From Medicago truncatula (Eukaryota; Streptophyta; Magnoliopsida; Fabales; Fabaceae): DNA of 64,000 bases. This document shows positions 10,580 to 23,532 of this stretch, in pieces. How positions within the stretch are numbered: the stretch's first letter is position 1; each line of letters begins with the position of its first letter. Both the position numbers and the translations under genes were made by a program. A model generated the notes under the pieces. The model saw nothing but the letters and a program-made list of their open reading frames with translations. It was not told the origin of the DNA and made no database searches. The stretch spans positions 41,764,576 to 41,828,575 of the forward strand of contig NC_053043.1 in NCBI RefSeq assembly GCF_003473485.1. The letters are read 5' to 3'.

Positions 10580-11099
10580 AAAATATATTTAAATTCTACA
10601 CAAACTGATCACAATCCAACATGAATCAAAAATTAAAATAGAACGGAAATAGTACAAGATATGGTGCATGAAATTCATAGATGTTAAAACATTTATTTCT
10701 TCCACAATTTCGTTCAGCTATGACACCGACCTTCCTATTCAGTCCACTTAACTCATAACCCTTCTTGGCAAAAGAATGAGCATCTTGTTTTTAAGGAATG
10801 TCCCACTATACATAAATTGGTGGCAATGGTACTATACAACTACCTCAATAATGAAAAATTATCCTCATGACTTTAATTCACCAAAAAAAGAAAATACTCT
10901 TTCCTTCAACGAGCACATGTTTTTGTCTTTTCCCACTTTTATGCCCTAAGTCTTCTATTGTCACGTTGCTTGTGTTGGGAACATTGATGAAACCATATTT
11001 ATTATATTCATATTCACACTCCGAACCAATGCAATATAAATTACTATTTTCATTGTTGTTGTTTACTCATTACTTGGTGTTGTTTAACATTCTTTTACA

Positions 11100-14000
11100 A
11101 TGGAGAAGCTTTATGTGTTTTTTGTTACTCTTGTATTTCTTGGTTTCCTATTTCATGAAGGAAAAGTTGGTGCTTTGAAGAGTGAAGATGGATTAGAAGA
11201 ATGGGGATATGTGCAAGTTAGACCTAGTAAGCTAAATATATTAAAATTGTGAAATTTCAATTATTTTGTTTTCCAAAATTTGAAATTGATCATGTCATGA
11301 TACTGTAAACACACTAGTTTGAATTCTTTGTATTTCACTCATTTTAGTATAATAATAAAATACTATTTATTACTTAAAAAAAAAAAATAGTTCAAATAAA
11401 AGTGTGCTTTAGGTCACACTTTAGGTCTCAATATGTGTTGGGCCGATCCTCATGGTGTTGGTAATCGATTTCTAAGACTATGGTGTTAACATAAACAATA
11501 ATTGATGTTATATATTGAATTGTGTTATCACAGAAGCACACATGTTCTGGTGGCTTTACAGAAGCCCCTACAAAGTGGAGAATCCCTCCAAACCATGGCC
11601 AATCATTCTCTGGTTGCAGGGAGGACCTGTAAGTATTATTTGAATTAGGGCATGATTTGAATTTTGAACAAGAACAATCCATGTTTTTATGTGTTTGTAA
11701 AATGAAGTTTCAAAACATTGAACTTAACAGGGTGGTTCAGGAGTTGGATTCGGAAATTTTATAGAGTTTGGCCCTCTTGATGCCAATTTGGAGCCAAGGA
11801 ATTTCACTTGGTTGAGAAAAGCAGATTTGCTATTTGTGGTAACTCAAATTATTTTCTTCTGAATTGTGGTAACCCAATTTTGCGTATGTTTAGAAAAACA
11901 GTGAATTTTATAAAATTTGACAAAAATTACAGTGATACCGTAATTACGGTTGCTCGCTGTAAATTTTCCTAAATTCACCGTCAATTCAAACATGCATCAA
12001 CTAATTCATGTCACTCTTGTTTTTGTTTTTTTTTTTTTTGCATACTTTGATTCTTTTCTTTGAGGGTGAGGTTCTCAACTTCTCATCACTCATATTAAAT
12101 GCATTTTTTGTTGTTTTTATAATATAGGACAGTCCAGTTGGTACAGGGTTCAGTTTTGTTGAGGATTCAAAATTACTTGTCAAAACTGATGAGGAGGCAG
12201 CCACTGACTTGACTACATTATTAATCAAGATATTTAATAATGATCCAATTCTTCAAAAATGTAATTTGTTCATTTTTGGGGAGTCTTATGGTGGAAAATT
12301 TGCTGCTACTCTTGGATTATCAGCCCTCAAAGCAATTAAAAAAGGAAGATTGAAGACTACACTTGGAGGTATTATAATTTCCTTGAAATTTTTCATCTTT
12401 AAATGTGGTTAGTTTCTTCTTTTGATAGATTATGTATTATTTGAACATAGATTTAAACATATATTTATCTAGTTGGAGTTTGTCCAAACATACCGGTCCA
12501 CGACCCTCAAGCACAAGTCCTGCTAAAAGGCTAAATGGTTTGAAATGTATATAACGGTCCACATCCCTCCAAACACGAGTCATAGGCAAGGGCGAGTGGT
12601 TTGAAATGCATATGACGGTCCAATTTATATATGTATATAACACGACTAAAATCTTTTTAAAAAAACATTATAATTAAGGAATAAGAAAACAACTACTAAA
12701 ATGAAGAAATATATTTTTTTATTTATCAAATAGAGAATGCTATAAATGCAGGAGATGGCCTGAACCAAATACTATATAGAAATCATTTCAAAGCAAAAAT
12801 GAAAAGAAAAAACTAAACTGAAAATCACAAATAAAAATCATATCAAGTCATAAATGTATAAAGAATAGTACTATATGGTATTTTTTGACTTTATCCTATT
12901 TTTATCCAAATTTAGGTGTGGTATTAGCAGACAGCTGGATCTCCCCAGAAGACTATGTGGTAAGAACAAGTATAATTCTACCCCAAGATATTCTCAACAT
13001 TAATTTAAGTTTTCACTTTTTTGGCATTTAATTTGACATTTCAGCTCTCATGGGGTCCTCTTTTGAAAGACATGTCAAGAATTGATGACAATGGACTACA
13101 AAAATCAAACATGTATGTAAAATATGTTTTCATTCCCATCTTCTAGTGTTAATCATTGTATTGTAGAATCAATGTACTAATTTCTATGTATATTATTTGA
13201 TGAACATGATTTTGAGAACAGTTTGGCAGAAAGGATCAAGCAACAACTTGAAGCTGGTGAATTTATTAATGCAACTTCTACATGGATTCAACTTGAATAT
13301 GTAATTAATAAAAGCAGCAACTTTGTGGTACTAACTTACATTTTTATTCATAATATATTTTAAATTACTTAATGAGATCTCTCTATAATAATATACATTT
13401 GTTTATCTCATGTTTTTGTGTTTTAAGGATTTCTATAATTTTATGGAGGACAGTGGAAGTTATTCAGTAACCTCATCAACAATTGAGAAGAGATTATTAA
13501 AAGAAATACCAATGAGGCGTTACTCCAAGTATCTTACTTCATTTAAAGATTCTAATGTTGTTAATGGTGATCTAGACACCTTATTAAATGGTGTCACAAA
13601 GAAAAAATTGAAGATCATTCCCAATAATATTACGTAAGTCTGTCTCTATAACTTTGCAAAATAAAAATAAATGTACTTAGAATTCCAATGATTAAAACCC
13701 TAATCTCATGTTTCTTGCAATTTTTGACAGATGGTATGCTGAGTCAGTTTATGTGATTGCAAATTTTTTAGGTGAATTTATGAAACCAAGAATTGCTGAG
13801 GTGAGAAAATATTTAACTAATTAGAACAAGTTTGGAAAATATTCATCAAGGTTTCTTGTAAAAATTATGCATTGATTTTCTAAACTTTAGGTGATTTCTA
13901 TTTGATGTCTCTAGTTTGATTCTATCAGGTTGATGAGTTGCTAGCTCTTGGGGTCAATGTAACTGTGTACAATGGACAAGTAAGTGTTCTTTTTAAAAAC

Positions 14001-14551
14001 TCGGTATCAGACCCAAAAACCGATTGTTCTGTTCTATTATTCAGTAATCTTGCAATTTTTTTTACTATTATAGCTTGATCTCATTTGTGCAACCAAGGGA
14101 ACTGAATCTTGGCTCAAGAAACTCAAGTAAGCAACCTCTCATTTATTTATTCACCTCTTCAAATTTGGTGAATGCAAACATCAATTTTCATAATTGAATT
14201 TTAATTATTACTTTTTGTGTTACTTGTGTAGATGGTTAGGCCTTCAAAATTTCTTGAGTAAAGACAGAACTCCCATATATTGTGGAAGTGAAAGAAAGAC
14301 CAAAGGCTTCTTTAAGTCATATGAAAACCTAAACTTCTATTGGATACTTGGTGCTGGCCATTTTGTAAGTCAAAATCCATCATCTCAAACACTATAATGC
14401 TACTTTAAAAAGAAAAAAATTGTGCTTTTTTTTTAATATGGATTTAACTTCCAAGTATTTGTCTATGCTTATATCTGTTTAGGTACCTATTGATCAGCCA
14501 TGCATAGCACTAAACATGGTGGGTGCAATTACACAGTCACCAGCAGCTTGA
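11100..14551 (+). CDS. SCPL51: Serine carboxypeptidase-like (S10), SCPL51 type
   Basis: Secreted or vacuolar peptidase of the alpha/beta-hydrolase fold that trims C-terminal residues; the group also contains acyltransferases, but this SCPL51/RISC branch is peptidase-like. Thirteen exons keep frame: 11100-11226, 11534-11628, 11731-11838, 12128-12368, 12916-12959, 13045-13112, 13222-13327, 13428-13633, 13731-13800, 13929-13979, 14074-14126, 14232-14364, 14483-14551; 456 aa, close to the family's length. The ATG at 11100 gives a typical signal peptide (MEKLYVFFVTLVFLGFLF). Motifs: oxyanion-side LQGGPGGSG, nucleophile S163 in FGESYGG, D374 in YNGQLDLIC, H433 in GAGHFVP. N-glycosylation sequons NFT and NVT are visible. 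All introns are GT-AG; intron 4 is longest and holds a tandem repeat. The symbol rests on overall similarity, not on a search. Confidence 0.93.
12480..12625. repeat. Tandem repeat in SCPL51 intron 4
   Basis: Two imperfect copies of a unit of about 70 bp containing ACGGTCCAC..CCCTC, a CAAG run and GGTTTGAAATG. Origin unknown. Confidence 0.6.
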
Positions 14552-14948
14552 AGATAGTATCATCATCTTGTTAACATGTATGCAATGTGGATCAGTCTAT
14601 GTTAATTTATAGATTAATAATGACCATACCTATCTTTTTTCTAATTACCATTCTTCTTTTCCTCTGTGTTCAATTCAAGTAACGAATATTTAATATTTCA
14701 AGAGATATTTGATTGTTTATCTGAAAAAAGGATAAATGTAGACTCAAAATTTCTGTTTTGTTACTTTTTTTTATACTCAGTCTCGGGGTTTTCCAAGGGA
14801 ATTTCCCTACATAAACTTGAAATTTCCAAATCGTGTCTCTGGGTTAAATTTCATGGATAATCAAGCATATTCTTATGGTGAAAGGACAAAAAGAGTAGAT
14901 TAATTTAATTTCGAGAACAAATTCAAAGATGCGAGGAAGCCAAGGGTG

Positions 14949-15185
14949 CACTACTAGAAATCTGCGAATTCCTCTGGATTTTTCCAAGGAAAAATATACG
15001 TAGGAAATCCTCGGGAATTTGCTGTGAATTTTGTTACTAAACTGTGATTACCTGCGAATTCTAATTTGGCAGGAGAATCCTAAGGTAACTGGCTCCTGAG
15101 GAATTTCCTGCGAAAGAAATTTTGATTGATTTAGGACATTTCCTGCGGATTTACATGCGGGCGTTGTTCGTAGGAAGCACCTATG
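14949..15185. mobile_element. CACTA (En/Spm-type) transposon terminus, isolated
   Basis: CACTACTAGAAA at 14949-14960 is the usual plant CACTA terminal inverted repeat. It is followed by subterminal motifs in both orientations (CTGCGAATT, TTTCCTGCGAA, TTTCCTGCGGA) over about 230 bp. No matching TTTCTAGTAGTG end was found within the window, so this is a truncated or one-ended remnant 400 bp downstream of SCPL51. Confidence 0.7.
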
Positions 15186-15558
15186 TTCACGTAATAAAGT
15201 TCATGATGTTGAAGCTATATTTCACAAATACGAGTTTTATTGAGTAAATCATCATCATCTTGGTCCTCGAAATTAATATTGTAAGAGTCGAGCGATTTAG
15301 TCCCTCAAGTTTATGAAATAGAAAATGTGTCCCTCGAAGTAAAGAAATGCAATCAATGTGGTTTTTCCATCATTATATTTCTTTGGTTAACATCCATCAA
15401 AACAATCAAAGGACATACATATTGATTTTAAGAACCTCTTGCTACTTCAATAAACCCTTTAAAATTGTTGCGTTATACTCCATTTGGAAGAAAAATATAG
15501 GACTAAATTGATTGATGTTGTTTAATTCAATTAAAGAGATTCTTGCTTATTTTTCTCT

Positions 15559-15603
15559 ACATGTGTTTTGATTTTTCTTTATAAGAACACATGTGTTTTG
15601 ATT
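15559..15603. repeat. Micro-insertion between perfect 15-bp repeats
   Basis: ACATGTGTTTTGATT is identical at 15559-15573 and 15589-15603, with the 15-bp filler TTTCTTTATAAGAAC. Confidence 0.75.
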
Positions 15604-16026
15604 GATACCATATATAGAGTTATATTTTAAAATGCTGATTGTGAATTAACTTGAACCGTGGAATTAATTGTCAACATATGATTTCGGGGAATTGAGTTAT
15701 CACCATAGAAACACTTTAATTTCTCTCAATTGTTATATCACAACCTTCAAATTCAATCCATATTTCTTTGTAATTTTAGAGAATGAATTCTCTCCATTTA
15801 AATTCTCTCTATTTCCCTTAGTTGTTACATTTCTGCAATCAAACATAGGAGAAAAAATGCGATATAAAATTATAAGGAAAAAGGATATTGAATTTGATGG
15901 TTGAGATTTAACAATTAAAAATAAATTGAGAGAGTTTAAATGAAGAGAATTCATTTTCCTACTTTTCTTAATATATTTGTAAAAAGCAATAGGTGCTTAT
16001 AATTAGAGAAAAGAGAGGAGAAAGAG

Positions 16027-16072
16027 TATTTTAACAGTACTCTTTTTTTTAGGGATATTTAACGGTACTCTT
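16027..16072. repeat. Micro-insertion: T6+AGGGA between direct repeats
   Basis: TATTTTAACAGTACTCTT (16027-16044) recurs as TATTTAACGGTACTCTT (16056-16072). The filler TTTTTTAGGGA is nearly identical to the one at 6713-6724, at an unrelated target. Confidence 0.75.
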
Positions 16073-16413
16073 AATTAATCATTTTAATTATGAAAAAGAT
16101 TAAATGAATTTTAAGTGCAATATTTTGATTTAAGTTTAATATAGTGTAGGACTAAAAATTGTCATCACAAGCAAAAAGTAGAGTTCCTCCCTTTTTGTTT
16201 TTCATTGAATAGAGATCGTAAACATAATTTTTATGTTGAGATATTCTACATCCGTGTAATCAAAAATTGGTCAATAAAAATTAATGTATTTGGTTTAAAA
16301 TTAGTATCAAATACATTAATCTATGATGATTCATTTTCGCTTATATTTTGAGACGGAAGGTGCATATGTAGTTAAGGTCATTTAGATAGTTAGGATATAA
16401 GAAAGATTATCCT

Positions 16414-16739
16414 TTTTTTTTAACAAGCCAAAATGGAATTATATACTAATTAGGACAGTCTCAAACGCACAAAGTGTGCCTTAGAGACTACCTCAGAAAC
16501 CAAGAGTTACAACGGTTACAAACAAGACATAGCAGAAAAACATTAGCCAATATCCAAACAAACAAGAGGGTTTGACCACCACTGCTGAGTTCCAAAAACA
16601 AAGGTAGTTTTTTTAGCTTTCAGCTAACCTAAAGACAGCGTCTTAATCTTATCTAGTAAACAAGGGATGGGGATAACAACATGATTAAACACACGGTTAT
16701 TTCGTTCATTCCAAACAACTCAAGCACGTAGAAGCCATG
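16414..16739 (-). mobile_element. 5'-truncated LINE 3' end
   Basis: On the minus strand the segment encodes RNERNNRVFNHVVIPIPCLL and KAKKTTFVFGTQQWWSNP, typical of the C-terminal end of plant LINE reverse transcriptase proteins, then ends in a poly(A) (T run at 16413-16421). A perfect 16-bp duplication TAAGAAAGATTATCCT flanks it (16398-16413, 16740-16755), the mark of target-primed reverse transcription. Only about 325 bp were copied. Confidence 0.85.
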
Positions 16740-16809
16740 TAAGAAAGATTATCCTAATTTTGTAACTATTCAGTTCAGTTGTATATTTTTTCATTATCAA
16801 TTCAATAAA

Positions 16810-16865
16810 AATCTTTCAAGTTTTTCTCTTCCTTAAAAAAAAAAAAATCTTTCACGTTTTTCTCT
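16810..16865. repeat. Micro-insertion: TCCTT+A11 between 20-bp repeats
   Basis: A 20-bp stretch beginning AATCTTTCAAG (16810-16829) recurs with one mismatch at 16846-16865. The 16-bp filler is TCCTT followed by eleven A. Confidence 0.8.
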
Positions 16866-17074
16866 CATTTTCTCTGATATCATGATTTTCAACACTTTGA
16901 AATGTGAACATGTTTTTCTTTTCTTTCCACTTTTTTTTTTTCATCATACTATAACCGAAGAATTTTCCAAATAACACGGCTTCATGATTTGAATACAAAT
17001 CTTTCCACTAACTTTCCTTTTTTCTCTTTATTTCTCTATTTCTTTCTATGTAGTGTGTGGACCAAATAGTGTTA

Positions 17075-17207
17075 TTTTTTTTTGTCAAGTAGCCTGGAGT
17101 TATAATTCATCTTTTTTAAGATGAATAAATGGGGTGTCTGGGGTTCGAACCCCGGCCTCTACATATAAAATGCATGTCCCTGCCAACTGAATTATGTTCA
17201 CGGAGAC
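17075..17207 (-). mobile_element. tRNA-derived SINE (longer form) with 9-bp duplication
   Basis: Minus strand: AATTCAGTTGGCAGGGACATG, then GGGGTTCGAACCCC and a 3' part with CATCTTAAAAAAGATG and AGGCTACTTGAC before the A tail. The flanking ATAGTGTTA is present at 17066-17074 and 17208-17216. A sister copy lies at 32464-32578. Confidence 0.85.
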
Positions 17208-17994
17208 ATAGTGTTACTTTTCTAGTTAGCAGATTTTGGAAAAGTTTGATAGCAATTCCTTTGAGCGTGTCCACTGCACGATGGGAAAGAATATGATTAC
17301 TAAGCAACTATGCAAATGCCCTCTCAAAAAAAAAAAAAAAAAAATCTCATGCCAATGCGTGAAGCATAAGAAAAGTAGATAGATATTATGTGGATTAAAG
17401 TGGAACTTCGAATTGTGGTGAGCTTTGTAACATGACTTTCTTGTGCACTCTACAACAAGACTTAAACGATGATTACGATGGTGATAGTCAATGGCAATTT
17501 TATTGTTGGGAATAATATTTGATTGGAGATAAATTTGATTGGATCTTTCAAAGAAAATTATTTGATTGGAGACAAATTTGGGGGAATAAATTATTTGGGG
17601 AAATAATTATTTGATGGTGATAACATGTTATAAAACATGTTATATCCCCCCCTATTTTCACCATTTTGTAAAATTGGTCCCCTTATTTTAAAATTCGACA
17701 ACTTTGGTCCCTTTATCTAATATTTTATCTAAAATATGGTGATATAACATGTTTCAAATGAAGTATTCAAGGAAATTTTCTTACGATTTCATCGATGTTG
17801 ATATTTTCTCGCCTTCATATTATATACCACGACATTTAAAACCTACCGAATCAACTTTTTTTAATTAAAAATATAATAGAGGATCAAAATTATCGACCCA
17901 CCAACATTAAACTCTAACAAAACTAGATATTTCGCATGCTTTGTGCGAAATATTTTCGCACTATTTAGCATCAATCATAATAGTAATTATAAGT

Positions 17995-18100
17995 AATGCC
18001 AATTCGATATGCATTGGATTCAATCACTTAAATACCTCCAACTGACTCTCATTCGAAATGCATTGTATTCAATCACTTAAGTACCTCCAACTAACTGTCA
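17995..18100. repeat. Tandem duplication, 53-bp period, upstream of S28 gene
   Basis: ATTCGATATGCATTGGATTC and ATTCGAAATGCATTGTATTC begin two adjacent units, both continuing into AATCACTTAA.TACCTCCAAC. It lies 160-270 bp upstream of the S28 peptidase start, within its likely promoter. Confidence 0.75.
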
Positions 18101-18187
18101 TCATTTATTTATTCTTTATTTATAAATTTAAAATGATATTTCTTCCCACATCGTTCTCATTTAATACACACTATTTAAGGATCACAT

Positions 18188-18198
18188 ATTTATAAGGA
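18188..18198 (+). promoter_or_regulatory. Possible TATA box of the S28 peptidase gene
   Basis: TATTTATAAGG lies about 70-75 bp upstream of the preferred ATG at 18266, a usual plant spacing for TATA plus a short leader. Inferred from position only. Confidence 0.35.
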
Positions 18199-18265
18199 TG
18201 TCTTTCATTCATATTTGAATTGGTCATTGAAACTTCAAAACTATTCTCCTTATAATTGGTTGCAA

Positions 18266-21200
18266 ATGAAACACTACTTCAACTTGTTCACATGGCTTCC
18301 TCTCATATTTTTCATACACTCTATCAATCTCAATCCAACACACTCATTGACAATACCAAGGTTATCCCCATTCCAAGAAAAAACCTTACACGACATTGCA
18401 ACCTTAGTTTCCAATGATCCAAAAGATGTTGAAACATTTTACTACAAACAAGTTCTTGATCACTTCAACTATAATCCAGAAAGCTACAATACATTTAATC
18501 AAAGATATTTGATCAATTTCAAATATTGGGGTGGTGCCAATTCTAGTGCTCCAATATTTGTCTACTTTGGTCCAGAACAACCAATAGATGGTTCTCCCAA
18601 GAGTATAGGATTTATGGTTGAAAAGGCACCAACCTTTAAAGCTCTTTTAGTATATATAGAGGTAATATTTCTTTTAACATTTAATTATCTAATTCGAATA
18701 TTTTATTTGAGTTTACCATATTATAACACTCTTAATAACTTTATATCAGCATCGGTATTATGGAAAATCGGTACCATTTGGGTCAAGGGAAGAAGCGTTC
18801 AAGAATGCAAACACACTTGGATATTTTAACTCGGCTCAAGCACTTGCAGATTATGCAGAAGTGATCATAGACATAAAGAAGACATTGCATGCCCAAAACT
18901 CCCCAGTAGTTCTGATTGGAGGATCATATGGTGGAAGTTAGTTTCTTAAATTTTTTCTTTATACATACACACAAACACGCGCGCGCGCACAGATATATAT
19001 GTTATTATTCACATATATTCATTGTTATATATACAGTGCTTGCTTCATGGTTTAGGCTCAAATATCCTCACTTGGCCATTGGTGCTTTGGCCTCATCTGC
19101 TCCAATCCTCTACTTTGATGATATTACATCACCAAATGCTTATTTCGATGTTGTTTCAAGAGATTTCAAAGTAACTTTACATAGTCTCTTTTTTTTTTAT
19201 TGAAATATGATTTAGTCCTTGTAAATAAACTAATTTTTGCTTTAAAATTTGGAAAAATATTTCATTTGTTTTTAGTCCTTGTAAACATACAACTTTTTGG
19301 GAATTTTATTCATATTAAAATTAGTCTCTATGATATTAATTTAGTCCTTATTTTGAGGGACTAAAATTAGATAATCTACATATTTCAATGACCAATTTTA
19401 ATATGAATAAATTTTTCAATAACTAAATCTAAACAATAATGACCAAATACAAAAAGTGTTGTATTCACAAGAAGTAAAAACAAAAACAAAAATTTACAAG
19501 GACTAAAAATAAAAATAAAAAAATTATATATTTGTAGTGATTAAAAATATATTTAAACATTTATTTTATTTAGAATAATTTGGATGATTTCATGAGTAAC
19601 TAATTAATTCATTTTCAGGAAGTCAGTGAGACATGTTATGAAACAATATTGAACTCTTGGTCTGAAATTGACAAAGTAGCATCGCAGCCAAATGGTCTTT
19701 CAATTCTTAGTCAAAGATTCAACACTTGCCGGTATACACATATACTTTCTTTCCATTCACTATTAAAAAAATAAAAAATTAATAAGGAAAATTTAGCATG
19801 AAAAACATGAAATTCCTCTCTAATTCCGTCACTAAATTTTGCGACCAAAAAATTTGTGAGAGATTTTATTTTTTCCGTTACTAATTTCCCTCCCTAATTT
19901 CACTTTTCCAAAAACATTTTTTTTTTCGGACTAAAAGATAAGCATAGAAAATTAAGGATAATTCTTATGTACTCTATATAGTTTGGATGAAATTAAATTT
20001 ATTGATGTTGTATACTTGATCTTGCAGCCCCTTAAACCATTCTTTTGAGTTGTCAGAGGACTTGGAAAGCATGTATACAAGTGCAGCTCAATATAATCAT
20101 CCTCCAGATTATCCAGTTACCGTGATATGTAGCGGAATTGATAAAGCTTCTTTTGGAAATAATATCCTTGATAAGATATATTCAGGTGTTGTGGCTTACA
20201 AGGGAAATGGCACATGCAAAGTTAATAACCCCAAAAATATATCTGAGACAGATGTGGGTTGGAGATGGCAGGTAATTTGATTTACAAGTGCAATAATAAT
20301 AAGTTTTTAGAATGTTGTCCATAAATTCTAACTCAATGGTTGAAAATGTCGAAATTGTTGGATCGGATGTTATTATTAGGAAAAACACAAGCCTCACATT
20401 AGAAAAATAAGACTTTTGATAAAACTTTATAAAGAATGACACTTCTCACCTTACAAGCCGGTTAAGATGGCTTTGTAAGGATGTGTTATAGGTCCAACAT
20501 AAAAACCTATATGGTGTCAAATCTTATCGATCAGAAAACCTACATATTCACGCATCAAGCTCAATAGTTATGAGAATGAGGGGGTGTATTGAGAAAACTC
20601 AAATCTCATATTTAAAAGATAGGAGTCTTTATAAGAGTTTATAAAGATAGATGCGTGAGGGGTGTATTGATAAAACTCAAGTCCCACATTGAAAAGATAG
20701 GCGTCTTTATAAGAGTTTATAAATAGAGACGTTTCTCACCTTAAAAGTCGATTAAGTCAGCTTTGTAAAGATGAGTTATGTCCATCATAAAAACCTTGTA
20801 GCTATGATCGGTGTTTGAACTCCGACTCCTCCATTTATTGTGTAAATTTCTAATGGTTATTGTCATTTCGTCTATCTAAAAATAAAGTATATAGAATGCT
20901 TATAAAAAAATGGAATGTACATGAATTGCCTAGAGAGAATATAAAACATAATTGTTGTATTTTTTTCATATTTAATTTTTAACTTTGTCTTTGTTTATGC
21001 ACTCCTACTGCTTATAGCTTGATGAATGGTGTGTGTGTGGAATAGCGGTGGAAAGCCACCAAACCCACGCCCACACAAACGCTAGAATTTCTAACTTTCT
21101 AAAAATCACATTAAAAGTACATTGGAAAGTGAGAAATATGACACAGACTCCAATCCAAACACTCACTAACTTGATAAAGAACTTTTTGTCAATTTATATT

Positions 21201-23508
21201 GGTTATTTTTAGGTTTAATTGCACTTTTGGACCCCTAACTAATTTAAATACAAAACAGCCCCCTATGTTTTGATTCTTTGGCAGTTTTGGACCCCCAAGG
21301 CAAAAAAAAAAAAAATTTGACACGTGGCACCTCACTTAGGGTGCCACGTCAGCATTGACCGAGTCAATAATGGACTGGGGGTCCAAAACTGTCAAAGAAT
21401 CAAAATATAGGGGGCTGTTTTGTATTTAAATTAGTTAGGGGTCCATAACCGCAACTTTTGGAAAGATAGGGGTCCAAAAGTGCAATTAAACCTTATTTTT
21501 ATTGTAAAACAATTAAAATAAGTTTATTTTGTTTAATACCCTCTCTTTACTACGATGAGTGATATGTTTGACAATTTCACACGACTAAAAAAGCGTTTAA
21601 ATGAAGCATAGATAATAGCAATTTTACTAAAATATGGATTAGTAAATATAAATGCAATAATTGGTTGGTTAGAATAAACAAAATTTATAATGCGTTTTTC
21701 GTAATTTGTAGAAGAGCAATTGCGTGGAAGATATTAAATTAAGAATGATGAATATGTAGCATTGATTAGAGGGTAAAATTAAAAGTATCAATTATTTTGT
21801 GACAATTTCTTTTTTTTAAATATGACTCATTGTGCGATGGAAATTGCATATTTATATATAGTGTTTTTATCTTGCATATATATGGTTGATCTATAAATAA
21901 TATAATTTGTTTGTACAATTTAGACATGCAGTGAAATGGTGATGCCTTTCGCCATAGGAAATGATACTATGTTTCAACCTTCTCCTTTTGACTTAAAGAG
22001 ATTTGTGGAAAGATGCAAGAAAAAATATGGTGTCTCGCCTCGCCCTCATTGGATTACTACTTATTATGGAGGACATGTTTGTACTTCTTTTTCTCATCTA
22101 TATAACATTAATTACTTCACATTGTTTTCTTCAAATGATTTTCTATATTTATTAATTATTACATCAAAGAAAGAGGATATCAAATCTAGGGAAATGTTAA
22201 TCAGTACTCTTAAGGCAGTGGTTATTAGTTAAGGAAACAAATATATTAGTATTGCATTGAAACTTATGCGATCAATCTTTTAAAAATGTAAAAAATGTTG
22301 TTTTCTATTTAAAACTTGTTTTTTTACTTCCTTAACCATTGTCCCCAGAACACGACACTGGTTAACATGATCCTTAATCTAAATGTCTTTTAAATCTCAT
22401 TTTCAAGATAACTAAAGTAACAATAAGAAATGTAACAATAACAAGAAATTAATTTTGTTGTGGTTTTGACTAATGGCAGGATATAAAACGGGTTCTTCAA
22501 AAGTTTGGTAGCAACATTATTTTTTCGAATGGACTAAAAGATCCTTATAGTAGTGCCGGGTAAGCACCATAAAATTCAAAATTAAATTGATCTCTTCGAT
22601 TATTTTTGAACAAAATGTATGAAATTAAATATTGCATTGTTATAAAATATTGCAGGGTTTTGCACGACCTATCAAAGAGTCTTGTTGCGGTCCCTACGAT
22701 CAATGGTATGTCTTGTTAGCAGTCAATTATTTGTTAAAGATTGTTAATTTACATTCACCTAAAAATATTAAGGTGTAAATCAGCAAACTACACTCATTTA
22801 TGTGTCTTTGTCCGTAATTTTAACTTAACTGATAAAAATGTTAAAATCATTAAGTTGAACGTCATAATCAAGGTTTGAATCCTGACAACTTTATTTATAT
22901 CTCGAAATTTATAATGGTTTTACAATTTCATATGTATAAAAAAAATATTCATTATGTCCTTCGTTCTGTTTTTCCTAGCTCTTCTTTTTATAGAGAATTG
23001 ATGCTTTTTTTTGGTACAAATTGATGCCTTTATTTAACTAGAAAAAACACTAAGAACCAATTACAGTATATGATAGATACATAGACACAGAACATTGTAT
23101 CACATTATCTTCAATTTTGTCCTTAAAAGTTATTATAAATATAATAAATAAAATTCTTCAATTTAATATTTATACTGCTAAAATACTATCGACTAAATTG
23201 ACGGATCCCATATAGTTTAAGGACTTCATATTACATTTAATAATTTAGTAACTAAATTGGAACGAAAAATTTATTTTAAAGATTAAATATATATAGTGAT
23301 TTATTCTATACATATGTGTGTGTATTTGATAGACATTAATTCTATTGCAGGATCCCATTGTTTGGATATTCTACCTTCAAAAGAAAGTGATCCAAAATGG
23401 TTGATTGAACAGCGAAATAAAGAAGTCAAGATTATTCAAGAGTGGATTGCCCAGTATTATATTGATCTTGGTGCACTCCATGGCTCGCCAAAATTCCAAA
23501 ACAATTGA
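18266..23508 (+). CDS. Lysosomal Pro-X carboxypeptidase-like (S28 serine peptidase)
   Basis: Family S28 cleaves a C-terminal residue after proline and acts in the secretory pathway or vacuole. Nine exons keep frame: 18266-18661, 18750-18936, 19037-19170, 19619-19731, 20028-20271, 21924-22076, 22480-22559, 22656-22705, 23351-23508; 504 aa, normal for plant members. The start at 18266 gives a clean signal peptide ([19 protein letters not shown]); an in-frame ATG at 18215 would add 17 residues. Motifs: [11 protein letters not shown], nucleophile S191 in GGSYGGMLASWFR, D430 in NGLKDPYS and H455 in GSHCLD, with conserved cysteines. Intron 2 ends after an (AC/GC)n tract. Intron 5 (1.65 kb) is bloated by a SINE, an LTR-like insert and a MITE; intron 3 holds another MITE. 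The donor of exon 2 (GTTAGT) is less standard but the frame requires it. Confidence 0.92.
19195..19555. mobile_element. Palindromic MITE in S28 gene intron 3
   Basis: The left half reads AAATATGATTTAGTCCTTGT and the right half contains TACAAGGACTAAAAATAAAA, with the arms complementary over much of their length. Style resembles 8214-8580. Exact ends and target duplication are not resolved. Confidence 0.6.
20300..20885 (+). mobile_element. SINE family 2 split by an LTR-like insertion
   Basis: The first half of the family-2 SINE (AAATGTCGAAATTGTTGGATC) lies at 20344-20364 and its second half (GGTGTTTGAACTCCGACT, then CATTTCGTCTATCT) at about 20810-20885. Between them is a segment of about 430 bp with two direct copies of GGGTGTATTGA.AAAACTCAA and the motif CACCTTACAAGCCGGTTAAG, also seen inverted near 57195; it looks like an LTR-type repeat. 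It lies in intron 5 of the S28 gene. Confidence 0.65.
21212..21492. mobile_element. MITE, Mutator-like, with perfect 9-bp duplication
   Basis: 281 bp with ends GGTTTAATTGCACTTTTGGA and TCCAAAAGTGCAATTAAACC (inverted repeats) and TTATTTTTA duplicated at 21203-21211 and 21493-21501. The core has ACACGTGGCAC / GTGCCACGT, a second inverted pair. It sits in intron 5 of the S28 gene. A relative lies at 41003-41297. Confidence 0.9.
22996..23027. repeat. Micro-insertion: T8+GGTACA between 9-bp repeats
   Basis: AATTGATGC at 22996-23004 and 23019-23027 surrounds the 14-bp filler of eight T plus GGTACA, within the last intron of the S28 gene. Confidence 0.6.
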
Positions 23509-23532
23509 TATATATATGATGAAAACAAGTTA

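Noticed and set aside
18215..18265. Upstream in-frame ATG of the S28 gene as the start
   Set aside because: It puts 17 polar residues before the signal peptide; the ATG at 18266 gives a normal one. It is not excluded.
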